Of a stretch of 60,043 nucleotides of DNA, positions 50,113 to 57,398 are shown piece after piece (positions within the stretch are counted from its first letter, which is position 1; the number at the start of each line of letters is the position of its first letter). The DNA is from a virus. A program made the position numbers and the translations under genes. Under the pieces are notes generated by a model that was not told where the DNA came from, did no database searches, and saw only the letters and a list, made by a program, of their open reading frames with translations. The stretch lies in IMG/VR virus record IMGVR_UViG_3300018035_000100, positions 1 through 60,043 of that record; one strand, 5' to 3'.

Positions 50113-52735
50113 TAATATCTTCAATAAAGAATTTTTCCCCCCTATTTCTAATCCCCAAGAAAAAAATTATGGATTGAATGCGGAACAGTATTCCGCTATT
50201 TTATCTAGCCCAGTAACATATATCAATGCAAGTGCCGGGTCTGGAAAAACTAGATGTCTAATTGCTAAAATTCGTCTGCTTTTAGATTCTGGTACAAAAC
50301 CAGAAAATATTTGCGCTATCACATTTACGAATAAAGCAGCTAAAGAAATACTAGATCGGCTTTCTAAATATACTGATGTCTCAGCAATGCAAATATCAAC
50401 GATACATTCAATGTGTGTGAAAATTATTAAAAAATTTTTACACCATACTTATTTAAAATCACCTTTTTCTATTTACGATGATTCGGATTCGGAATCGATA
50501 ATCAGAACCGTTATTAAAGCAATGAAAAAAGACGAGTTAACTGTAGAAGAATGCTCAAAATTTATTAGTAAATTTAAAGAAGAAGGAATAAATGCATTAC
50601 AAGAATTTAATGGAAATGAACAAATTTTTATGGAGATTCTGAATAGATATCAGAAAATTTTACAAAAAAATAATGCTTGCGATTTTGATGACCTTTTAGT
50701 TTTAGCTTTAAATTGTTTAAAACAAGATGATTGTAGATATTATTTTACACATTTATGGACATCAATACTAGTTGATGAATTTCAAGATACTAGTACATGT
50801 CAATATGATATAATTAAATTATTATATGATCCAACTATAACAAAAGATATATTTGTTGTAGGAGATTTAAATCAATGCGTGACCGAACAAACAGTTATAG
50901 AAACTGAAAACGGGATAAAACAGTTTAAAGATTTTAATGAAAAAGACTGCATGATAAGATGTGCGACGGGATCTGGAAAAAGCGGAATGGGAAATATAAC
51001 TGGACGATACCAGAAATTTGTGGAAGATTTTCCAGTTATAACTGTAACAACAAAAGAAGGATTTACTTTAACTTCCTCCTATAACCACATTTATTTTGCA
51101 GGATTTAATAAATTATCGATGACAAAATCATTTTATGTGTATCTTATATATAAAAAAGATTTAGGCTATAGAATTGGATTAACAGGAGGGATGTTTAACG
51201 ATTTTACAGTAATATTAAATCAAAATCTGGGGGATGCTCTTTGGATCTTGGGAGTATTCAAAAAAGAAAAAGAAGCTAAATATCATGAATATTTTTATTC
51301 AATAAAATATGGGATTCCAACTTGGGCTTTTCAAATTTCTTATAGAAACCTTAATACAGGATACGATGACGAAAGTATAAAAAAACTATTTTTAAATATA
51401 GATACAAGAAAAAATGCACAAAAATTATTTGATAACTTATTTTTATCTACAGAATTTCCACATTACATATCTCAAGCAAAAAAAATAAATAAAATAGAAA
51501 GCGGAAAACTCACAGAATTTTCTTTAGCAAAAATTCCTGCATCAAATCTCATAATAGGAATGAGTTGTTTTATTTATAAAAACAATACTATAGAAATGGA
51601 TACGATAGTAAGTTTAAATAAAGATTTGTATACTGGATTTTTGTATGATATAGACGTAAACCATTCTCATAATTTTATAGGAAATGGAATTGTAACTCAT
51701 AATTCCATTTATGGGTGGAGATCAGCAAAACCAGAAAACGTACAAAAATATATAAAAGAATTCGGGGCGCAAACTCATTGGCTCACCTATAATTATAGAT
51801 CCTCTCCAGAAATATGTACTCATGCTTCTAAATTTTTACAGTTTGGACCTCCAATGGTCCCAAAAATAGTTTCTCCCGGAAAAGTATCAATTACAGTTTT
51901 TGAATCTTTTGAAGACGAAGCTAGAAAGATAACTGCAAATATATTTCAAAAAGGTAAAGAATATTATTCTGAAACTGCAATTATATATCGAATGAATTCA
52001 AGATCCTTGTTTTTTGAAAGAGAATTAACAAAAGCAAACATACCCCACAAAGTTGTTAATTCTTTACCATTTTACCAGCATAAAGTTATAAAAGATCTTT
52101 TGGCAGCCCTTAAAGCCTCTAATAATATGGAGGACCGAGAGAGTTTGGCTAGAATTATTAATAGGCCAAAAAGAGGCTTTGGTGATGCTAAAAAAGAACA
52201 ACTTTTATTACATGGTCAGGATTATATAAAAGAAATAAGAAAAGATCTTCCACATATCGATAATTTTTTACATATTTTAGAAGACATAAAAGGAAAGCGC
52301 CCTGCCGACGCCATCACGGAATATTTAAATAGAACGAAATATTTAGAAATTGTCGAAACAGATGACGATCGATCTTTAATTGATTCTTTACGAAATATAA
52401 TTTTAGAATATAATAATGTTGAAGAACTATTATTAGCCAGTACATTTTTAGAAAAAGAAAAGAAAAATGGAGTAACTTTAACAACAGCTCATGGAGCAAA
52501 AGGACTGGAATGGAAAAGAACTTTTGTTACATCCCTTGATTGTTGGCCCCACCCCAACTCTCTTGACATATTAGAGGAAAATCGACTTTACTATATGGCG
52601 ATTACTAGAGCACACGATTTTGTGAACATTAGCTATTCAAAAACCAGACCCTATAGAGGAACCATTATAGAGTGCTATCCCAGTAATCTATTCAAAAAAA
52701 GCTATAAAGAAATTTATGGCAGAGATTATAATTAA
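50093..52735 (+). CDS. UvrD/Rep-type superfamily 1 DNA helicase carrying an intein
   Basis: An 880-aa precursor. Extein motifs: INASAGSGKTR (motif I, about 44-54), AITFTNKAAKEI (Ia), VDEFQDTS (II), VVGDLNQ then SIYGWRSA (III, split by the intein), LTYNYRSS (IV), VTLTTAHGAKGLEWKRTFV (V) and LYYMAITRA (VI). After removal of residues 262-537 the helicase is about 604 aa, a normal UvrD/Rep length. A 3'-5' helicase for repair, recombination or fork restart. The intein sits within the most conserved helicase loop (GDLNQ|C...N|SIYGW). Confidence 0.92.
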   Translation: MIRQQNNNIFNKEFFPPISNPQEKNYGLNAEQYSAILSSPVTYINASAGSGKTRCLIAKIRLLLDSGTKPENICAITFTNKAAKEILDRLSKYTDVSAMQISTIHSMCVKIIKKFLHHTYLKSPFSIYDDSDSESIIRTVIKAMKKDELTVEECSKFISKFKEEGINALQEFNGNEQIFMEILNRYQKILQKNNACDFDDLLVLALNCLKQDDCRYYFTHLWTSILVDEFQDTSTCQYDIIKLLYDPTITKDIFVVGDLNQCVTEQTVIETENGIKQFKDFNEKDCMIRCATGSGKSGMGNITGRYQKFVEDFPVITVTTKEGFTLTSSYNHIYFAGFNKLSMTKSFYVYLIYKKDLGYRIGLTGGMFNDFTVILNQNLGDALWILGVFKKEKEAKYHEYFYSIKYGIPTWAFQISYRNLNTGYDDESIKKLFLNIDTRKNAQKLFDNLFLSTEFPHYISQAKKINKIESGKLTEFSLAKIPASNLIIGMSCFIYKNNTIEMDTIVSLNKDLYTGFLYDIDVNHSHNFIGNGIVTHNSIYGWRSAKPENVQKYIKEFGAQTHWLTYNYRSSPEICTHASKFLQFGPPMVPKIVSPGKVSITVFESFEDEARKITANIFQKGKEYYSETAIIYRMNSRSLFFERELTKANIPHKVVNSLPFYQHKVIKDLLAALKASNNMEDRESLARIINRPKRGFGDAKKEQLLLHGQDYIKEIRKDLPHIDNFLHILEDIKGKRPADAITEYLNRTKYLEIVETDDDRSLIDSLRNIILEYNNVEELLLASTFLEKEKKNGVTLTTAHGAKGLEWKRTFVTSLDCWPHPNSLDILEENRLYYMAITRAHDFVNISYSKTRPYRGTIIECYPSNLFKKSYKEIYGRDYN
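50876..51703 (+). other. Intein in motif III of the UvrD-type helicase (276 aa)
   Basis: It starts at Cys262 (GDLNQ|CVTEQTVIETENG) and ends at Asn537 (GNGIVTHN|S), with Ser538 as the +1 residue, so all splicing residues are present. Block B-like TVTTKEGFTLTSSYNHIYF and block F-like YDIDVNHSHNFIGNG are visible. The middle has YLIYKKDLGYRIGLTGG and ALWILGVFKKEKEAKYHEYFYSIKYGIPTWAF, a domain found in some UvrD inteins that resembles a GIY-YIG-like module. No LAGLIDADG motif. Confidence 0.9.
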
Positions 52736-52812
52736 GAAATTTATCCCGGCATTGAAATTAATAATCCTTTAATAAATTATGGTTTCCGTACATTTAAACG
52801 GAGCCCAAAAAT

Positions 52813-53079
52813 ATGTCTGACGCAACAACCTACCAAACACCAATATCTATTGTGAGCCCTAGTGGTATAACTTATACACAAAATTATATTTATACTATTG
52901 ATTCTACAACCTTAGTTCCGATCCTAGGTGTCTCTACAACCTCTGTAACGACCCAGAACCCAGTTATTTCAGCACCAACCCCAGCACCCTATGGAACACC
53001 CCCAATTCAAGGCGGACAAGCTCCTATGGCTTTTACAGCGGGTCCTCAAGGCGATCTAACAACAGATACCGCAAACTAA
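52813..53079 (+). CDS. Pro/Thr-rich hypothetical protein (88 aa)
   Basis: A CGGAG ribosome site lies 8 nt before the ATG and is partly held in a TCCGT/ACGGA hairpin. The product is MSDATTYQTPISIVSPSG..., with a low-complexity end (APTPAPYGTPPIQGGQAP). No hydrophobic helix, no family. Could be a minor virion or decoration protein by composition only. Confidence 0.5.
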   Translation: MSDATTYQTPISIVSPSGITYTQNYIYTIDSTTLVPILGVSTTSVTTQNPVISAPTPAPYGTPPIQGGQAPMAFTAGPQGDLTTDTAN

Positions 53080-53081
53080 CT

Positions 53082-53246
53082 ATGACTTTCATAAAAGATA
53101 TCACATTTTTACTTGCTGGATTAACTATAGTAGGAATAATTGTAGGAGTAATAATTCAATACGGTTTTTTTTTGGGTATGGCAGTTGTAGCGTTAGTTTT
53201 AACAGTTTGTTCACCGTTTATAATCAAACATATCAAGGACTTATAG
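53082..53246 (+). CDS. Small two-helix membrane protein (54 aa)
   Basis: ATG 53082 is 2 nt after the previous stop and runs to TAG 53244-53246. ITFLLAGLTIVGIIVGVIIQYG and FFLGMAVVALVLTVCSPFII form two transmembrane helices. It converges on the deaminase gene with a 14-nt overlap. Function unknown. Confidence 0.55.
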   Translation: MTFIKDITFLLAGLTIVGIIVGVIIQYGFFLGMAVVALVLTVCSPFIIKHIKDL

Positions 53247-53553
53247 TTATAATTTTTATTCCCAAGTCCCGGGCCTTGGCCTCGCACACGGGACAGGGTC
53301 CTATCCGGGCCAAGGCCCCGGCCCTTCCCACTCTACATAATAATAAAGTTTTTAACGATTTTGGGTGTTCTTTCATTAGTGCCATTTCAGCATGAATTCC
53401 GCCCCCATGTCTATAAAATCTAGGACGATTTGTAGCGGTTGCAACTAATTCTCCGCGTTTATTAAACCCTAACGCTGAAATTTTATATCTACAAGATGAA
53501 GTCGCAGCTTTTTTGATTGCGATATTTATATGATTATGATGTAAACGTGACAT
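53233..53553 (-). CDS. Zinc-dependent deaminase (cytidine/dCMP deaminase fold)
   Basis: A 106-aa minimal deaminase. HAE at 54-56 and PCPVC at 86-90 are the zinc and proton-shuttle residues of the cytidine-deaminase superfamily. It is shorter than typical dCMP deaminase (about 150-190 aa) and lacks its allosteric extensions, more like small nucleic-acid or unknown-substrate deaminases. It could supply dUMP for ThyX or edit a nucleobase. The last third is encoded by the largest GC-rich cluster (GRAGALARIGPCPVCEAKAR). Confidence 0.8.
   Translation of the reverse strand: MSRLHHNHINIAIKKAATSSCRYKISALGFNKRGELVATATNRPRFYRHGGGIHAEMALMKEHPKSLKTLLLCRVGRAGALARIGPCPVCEAKARDLGIKIITISP
53261..53330. repeat. 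GC-rich palindromic cluster F (largest, in frame)
   Basis: Seventy bases, about 70 % G/C, with CCCGGGCC, TTGGCC, GGGACAGGGTCC, CCGGGCCAAGGCC and CCGGCCC. CCTTGGCC (53274-53281) and CCAAGGCCCC (53310-53319) are near-complementary and can form a stem. It covers the catalytic PCPVC region of the deaminase. Confidence 0.7.
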
Positions 53554-53624
53554 AATAACGTACTTATTCCATTAAATAAATGATATAACCATAATCTTCG
53601 TTTATTAAATTTCATAGGTCTCTA

Positions 53625-54143
53625 TCAAGATTCTAAAATTTTATCCAATTCCAAATATAATTCTTCATCTTTGGTTATAGAGAGAAGATCTTTAACTTTA
53701 TCAAAATCCTTTTCTTTTTGTATAGAGACTACTGACAAAATCGCGGAAATTGAAGAATATCGATGGCCAGATAAAACTTCAGGTACATTTGGTCCCAGCG
53801 AAGTTGTAAACAACGGTAACCCACCAGTAGTTATAAGTAATCTTTCTACGTCCACATTGACATTTTCTTTTGAAAGAAGGTCATAAATATAAACACCCGT
53901 AAATAGATACTTCATTGCAGTTTCGTCACCAGAAAAGATGGTAGTATTCTTACACTTAAGAATTGAGAGTACAACAGTGAGTGAATTCGGCGTAACTTCT
54001 TTAATTGCCCCTCCATAACCAAGTTCAAAATAGAGTAAACTCCGCAATGCCTTGGCAATTGATGTAACGTGTTTCGCAGGACAATCGTTAAAGTGTTCTT
54101 CTCCACGGTCATTGTAACCTTCAATTGTAATCTGGCCTTTCAT
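53625..54143 (-). CDS. Hypothetical protein (172 aa)
   Basis: Start at ATG 54143 with AGGAGA upstream, which removes 16 residues from the longest frame. The product is MKGQITIEGYNDRGEEHFNDCPAKHVTSIAKALRSLLYFELGYGG..., a mixed alpha/beta fold, then LFTGVYIYDLLSKENVNVDVERLLITTGGLPLF. No family recognised. It lies in a leftward run with the next two genes. Confidence 0.55.
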   Translation of the reverse strand: MKGQITIEGYNDRGEEHFNDCPAKHVTSIAKALRSLLYFELGYGGAIKEVTPNSLTVVLSILKCKNTTIFSGDETAMKYLFTGVYIYDLLSKENVNVDVERLLITTGGLPLFTTSLGPNVPEVLSGHRYSSISAILSVVSIQKEKDFDKVKDLLSITKDEELYLELDKILES

Positions 54144-54156
54144 AAATTCTCCTATT

Positions 54157-54450
54157 TTAATCTTTAATAAAAGAGCGGCATATTTCATCAATACCGTCGT
54201 TTGGTAATCCGAATTCGTCGTTCTTGCTTTTTAGATAATCCCTAATGACTTCAAAATTACTTCTTGGGTCCCCTTGCACTATGATAGAGCGAGCTTCCTC
54301 ATCCGTATCTGCAAAACCGAGAATTTTATACGTTACGGTCCCATCGTTCAATCTTATGATAGAATCTTCGGTTTCTTCCGCTCCCGCAGTTGTATAAAAC
54401 CTATTTCCTTCTTTTAAACCTTCCAAAACTACATATTGTTTTCGTGACAT
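54157..54450 (-). CDS. Hypothetical protein (97 aa)
   Basis: Start at ATG 54450 (MSRKQYVVLEGLKEGNRF); the longer reading begins at TTG 54480 directly against AGGAG and is less likely. The protein is acidic with a beta-rich first half (TAGAEETEDSIIRLNDGTVTYKILGFADTDEEAR) and a helical end. No family recognised. Confidence 0.5.
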   Translation of the reverse strand: MSRKQYVVLEGLKEGNRFYTTAGAEETEDSIIRLNDGTVTYKILGFADTDEEARSIIVQGDPRSNFEVIRDYLKSKNDEFGLPNDGIDEICRSFIKD

Positions 54451-54496
54451 GTTAATTTGGTTTTTAAGGAGTCCTTTCAACTCCTGAGAGAAAAGA

Positions 54497-54838
54497 TTAT
54501 TTTGTTAAAAGTTCAAAAAATCTCTTGGATTTGTATGGATAATTACTATATAGAATTAAATCTTTAGGATTAATAATTTCTCCTTCTCGGTTTCTTGAGA
54601 TTTCGCACCATAATATGTCCCAATTCGAGTCTTCTTTAGCAATTGAGGCAATATTTAAAAAATTAAACATTAAAAATCGATCTCTTTTTCCCCGATTTTT
54701 TATTTTAAAATTATCAGGTATTTTCCATTGTGGATTTTTAGCAAAATTCACGACACTAATATCCACACATTCAACGATAACAAGCCGATCTCTGGTATGC
54801 TGTCGCAATAATATGTCGCCAATTTTAATGGGTTTCAT
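54497..54838 (-). CDS. Small dispersed-family protein (copy E)
   Basis: A 113-aa protein directly before the transglycosylase on the minus strand (start 54838; the transglycosylase stop ends at 54839). N-terminal IKIGDILLRQHTRDRLVIVE and C-terminal NPKDLILYSNYPYKSKRFFELLTK place it in the LILYSHW family. It has the longest middle part, beta-rich with a WDILWCEI strand. Function unknown. Confidence 0.75.
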   Translation of the reverse strand: MKPIKIGDILLRQHTRDRLVIVECVDISVVNFAKNPQWKIPDNFKIKNRGKRDRFLMFNFLNIASIAKEDSNWDILWCEISRNREGEIINPKDLILYSNYPYKSKRFFELLTK

Positions 54839-55591
54839 TTAAAGACTACGTTTCAAATGGTCAAAAATTACTGCTATAAGACCTTTTTTCTGTTCATCTC
54901 GAAGTTCTTTTAAAACTGTATCATATAAGACACCCTTCGAAATATAAGTAAAATGTGCGTATTCTTGATCAGTTGTGGTTGTGTATTCCTTGACATATAC
55001 TTGTGCCGAATCGTTAAGCAGTCTATGATTCGGGCCTCCAACATAACATCTCAATGCTTCGTCAATTGCTTTGTGCATATTTACCGAAGATGTGTCTCCG
55101 TCTTTAATATTCATACGAACAAGTTGACTGAAATATATGCAGCCAATTCTGATCCCATCAGGTCCATATAATATTTCCGGTTTGTATTTAATTTTTAGCA
55201 TAGCACATATTGGAATTGCTGTTTGTGGCTCTACTTGCATTAGTCCCAAGGCCCCTTTATCTGAATGAGCAATAGGATTAAAATTAGACTCAATATGAGC
55301 CACTGAAGCATATGCTTGCCACGGGACATGATACTGTCTTGACATTGTATCAAAAACGGAAGCGCACATCGCTGCCATAGATGTATCAATATCATAAGCC
55401 GCGAGAATAGTATTTTGAATTATACATATTCGTGCCGCTTTCTCTTCGTGAGCGGAAAGTTTAGAATTAATTGATATTGTATAACCTATAAGTTTATAAG
55501 TTCCATAAGACAATCCAGCCAATAATAATATCAAAACTATGGTCAAAGTTTTATGGTGATGCTTTACTTTATCAAGTATTTGTCTATACAC
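54839..55591 (-). CDS. Membrane-anchored lytic transglycosylase (SLT-type)
   Basis: A 250-aa protein. Residues 15-37 (LTIVLILLLAGLSYGTYKLIGY) are a signal anchor. Residues about 85-200 are an SLT domain: VAHIESNFNP with catalytic Glu101, SDKGALGLMQVEPQTA, and CYVGGPNH in place of the usual AYNAGP. It cleaves peptidoglycan between MurNAc and GlcNAc from the periplasmic face of the inner membrane. It could help release, virion assembly across the wall, or superinfection exclusion. Four cysteines (55, 76, 128, 152-region) could form disulfides. Confidence 0.85.
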   Translation of the reverse strand: MYRQILDKVKHHHKTLTIVLILLLAGLSYGTYKLIGYTISINSKLSAHEEKAARICIIQNTILAAYDIDTSMAAMCASVFDTMSRQYHVPWQAYASVAHIESNFNPIAHSDKGALGLMQVEPQTAIPICAMLKIKYKPEILYGPDGIRIGCIYFSQLVRMNIKDGDTSSVNMHKAIDEALRCYVGGPNHRLLNDSAQVYVKEYTTTTDQEYAHFTYISKGVLYDTVLKELRDEQKKGLIAVIFDHLKRSL

Positions 55592-55636
55592 AATATTTGC
55601 TCCTTGTTATGGATTAAATCTACAAAAACTTCAAAA

Positions 55637-55744
55637 ATGATCTTTTACTGTGGCCCTGAGGCTATATATGAAAACGACCTATTTATAGGTCGGAGAAGTC
55701 TAAAAACAGAAGATTTTAAAAATACAAAAAATATTAGAAGATAA
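55637..55744 (+). CDS. Possible small protein (35 aa) before a terminator
   Basis: ATG 55637 to TAA 55742-55744, MIFYCGPEAIYENDLFIGRRS... No ribosome site. A CGACCTAT/ATAGGTCG hairpin lies inside, and a strong terminator begins within its 3' end. The region 55592-55796 may instead be a structured leader or a small RNA. Confidence 0.3.
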   Translation: MIFYCGPEAIYENDLFIGRRSLKTEDFKNTKNIRR

Positions 55745-55788
55745 TTAAATTTTATACCCAGTTTATAGATAATCTCCTAATATTTTTT
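55726..55788. terminator. Long bidirectional terminator-like inverted repeat
   Basis: AAAAAATATTAG (55726-55737) pairs perfectly with CTAATATTTTTT (55777-55788). Inside, AGAT (55739-55742) pairs with ATCT (55772-55775) around one mismatch. A/T runs at both ends give U-runs on both strands. It ends 8 nt before the HNH gene, so it may also insulate that gene. Confidence 0.6.
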
Positions 55789-55796
55789 GTTATTAC

Positions 55797-56189
55797 ATGA
55801 AAAAATACAAAATAGACCCCGGTAGTGAAGTTATTTCTGGAAGTAGCGGAAAATTATATGTTACAACTACTCCAGACTATGAAGGCCCATCTGGTATTAA
55901 ACTAAAAGACCATGATAAAACATACGTTTACAAGCATATTCTTCTTTGTGAACAGAATAAATTACATCGGTATCTTTCAAAGGACGAAGATGTTCATCAC
56001 AAAGACGAAAATCCAAAAAATAATGCATTATCAAATCTTGAAGTTAAAACTCACGGTGAACATTCTCGAGGTCATGCTCTCAAGAAAAAGTTCTGGAAAA
56101 AAAGTCCTCGTACTAAACCCGGACAAAAAAGAAAAGCTGCTCAAAATGTAATTTCTAAATTTAGAAATATCCTATTAAATAATGATTAA
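55797..56189 (+). CDS. HNH endonuclease (homing type)
   Basis: A 130-aa protein. DVHHKDENPKNNALSNLEVKTHGEHSRGHA is the HNH beta-beta-alpha-metal motif (HH...N...H) of phage HNH_3-type free-standing homing endonucleases; the N-terminal part (KDHDKTYVYKHILLCEQNKL) fits the same group. Basic C-terminus (KSPRTKPGQKRK). It is followed on the opposite strand by thioredoxin, with a 4-nt overlap of the 3' ends. It would nick or cut near its insertion site in phages lacking it. Confidence 0.85.
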   Translation: MKKYKIDPGSEVISGSSGKLYVTTTPDYEGPSGIKLKDHDKTYVYKHILLCEQNKLHRYLSKDEDVHHKDENPKNNALSNLEVKTHGEHSRGHALKKKFWKKSPRTKPGQKRKAAQNVISKFRNILLNND

Positions 56190-56506
56190 ACGCGATCGAT
56201 TCCTATAGTTTTCCTATAAGTTTTTTCAGTTTGAAGACCCACGAGCGTGTCTCGAAGAGCACCTTTTTGAAAAACAAGAACAGTGGGAACCGCAGTAATA
56301 TTAAATCGCTCTGATAAACCTGGATTATCATCTACATTTACTTTAAACATTGAAACTTTATCGCTATCGACCAAAGAAGTATCAATACGATCTAAGATAG
56401 GACTCAATGTTTTACAGGGACCGCACCAAGAGGCCCAAAAATCTAGCACCACTGTCTCATTACTCGTAACATCTTGATCAAATGTTTTGTCTGTAGTTTC
56501 TTTCAT
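56186..56506 (-). CDS. Thioredoxin
   Basis: A 106-aa thioredoxin. VLDFWASWCGPCK has the redox pair C28-C31 with the W and GP of true thioredoxins. FKVNVDDNPGLSERFNITAVPTVLVFQ has the cis-proline (VPT). It could serve ribonucleotide reduction or general thiol exchange, or be a polymerase processivity partner as in T7. Family A polymerase is present here but has no obvious T7-type thioredoxin-binding loop. It has its own promoter at 56571-56599. Confidence 0.95.
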   Translation of the reverse strand: MKETTDKTFDQDVTSNETVVLDFWASWCGPCKTLSPILDRIDTSLVDSDKVSMFKVNVDDNPGLSERFNITAVPTVLVFQKGALRDTLVGLQTEKTYRKTIGIDRV

Positions 56507-56570
56507 TTTTACTTTCCTTTCTTTAAGTTTAACACGCTTTTAAATTGATTATAACCTATCCCTTATTATA

Positions 56571-56599
56571 ATTATATAGTTTTATCACAAAAAAGTAAA
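56571..56599 (-). promoter_or_regulatory. Sigma70-type promoter of the thioredoxin gene
   Basis: On the minus strand: -35 TTTACT (56594-56599), 17-nt spacer starting TTTTTGTG, -10 TATAAT (56571-56576), and a second TATAAT adjacent at 56565-56570. +1 is near 56564, giving a leader of about 58 nt with an AAAGGAAAG ribosome site. Confidence 0.7.
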
Positions 56600-56657
56600 G
56601 AAGTTTTTTAAATCATAAATTTTCAATTAATAATCTTTTTATAAATATTTTAATTAT

Positions 56658-57398
56658 ATGGAAAGAAAATATTGTGAAAAATGTGGAATACTTTTAGGAC
56701 TTACAACAAAGGGTTCATTATGCAATAAACACAGAGATCGAGCAGGAATTAACAACCCATTTTACGGAAAAACTCATTCAAAAGAAACAATTGATAAAGC
56801 AAAAATAAAATGTAAGACCTCTTCAGAAAAATTGTGGAAAGATCCTCTTTATCGAGAAAAAGTAATAAAAGCAATTTCTAAACCTAGACCAAAGAGTTTC
56901 AAAGATGAACAAAGCCTGCGTATAAAACAATGGTATCAAAATAACCCTGAACAAAAAGAGTTTCGAAGCAAATCTATGAAAAAAAATTGGAGTGAGGGAA
57001 AAATAAAACCTAATTCATGTGCTATTCATAATTCTACTTCTAAGCAAGAAGCAAAGTTTTTTTCCGACATTAAAAGCATTTTTGGCGATTACGCTATTAA
57101 AAAATCCCTGAGATTGGGAAAAAAATGGATTATTCCAGATGTTCTTTTAAAAGATATTCATTATGTAATAGAATATTATGGAGATTTTTGGCACGCAAAT
57201 CCAGAAAAATATAAGGCTAATGATATTATTTATTTTAAAACTGCTAAAGAGGTATGGGATAGAGATGCATATCGAATAAAATTATTAAAAGAGGCTGGAT
57301 ATGAGGTTATAATTGTTTGGGACTCAGATTATAAGAAAAATAAAGAAAAAATATTAAATAACCTCTCTTATCTTTTATGGGATAGTTGCATTTTTTAA
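56658..57398 (+). CDS. NUMOD3-containing EDxHD/Vsr-like homing endonuclease
   Basis: A 246-aa protein. An N-terminal CEKCG zinc knuckle is followed by NNPFYGKTHSKETIDKAK, a NUMOD3 DNA-binding repeat. The C-terminal 110 residues resemble the Vsr/EDxHD nuclease core (IPDVLLKDIHYVIEYYGDFWHANPEKY, RIKLLKEAGYEVIIVWDSDY), as in I-Bth0305I. No ribosome site is seen. TATAAATA at 56640-56647 (T4-late-like) would place +1 close to the ATG. Its 3' end overlaps RtcB by 4 nt on the opposite strand. Confidence 0.8.
   Translation: MERKYCEKCGILLGLTTKGSLCNKHRDRAGINNPFYGKTHSKETIDKAKIKCKTSSEKLWKDPLYREKVIKAISKPRPKSFKDEQSLRIKQWYQNNPEQKEFRSKSMKKNWSEGKIKPNSCAIHNSTSKQEAKFFSDIKSIFGDYAIKKSLRLGKKWIIPDVLLKDIHYVIEYYGDFWHANPEKYKANDIIYFKTAKEVWDRDAYRIKLLKEAGYEVIIVWDSDYKKNKEKILNNLSYLLWDSCIF

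Noticed and set aside
56640-56647. T4-type late promoter TATAAATA before the EDxHD endonuclease
   Set aside because: The octamer is expected by chance in sequence this AT-rich and I see no matching set before virion genes. Kept only as a remark.
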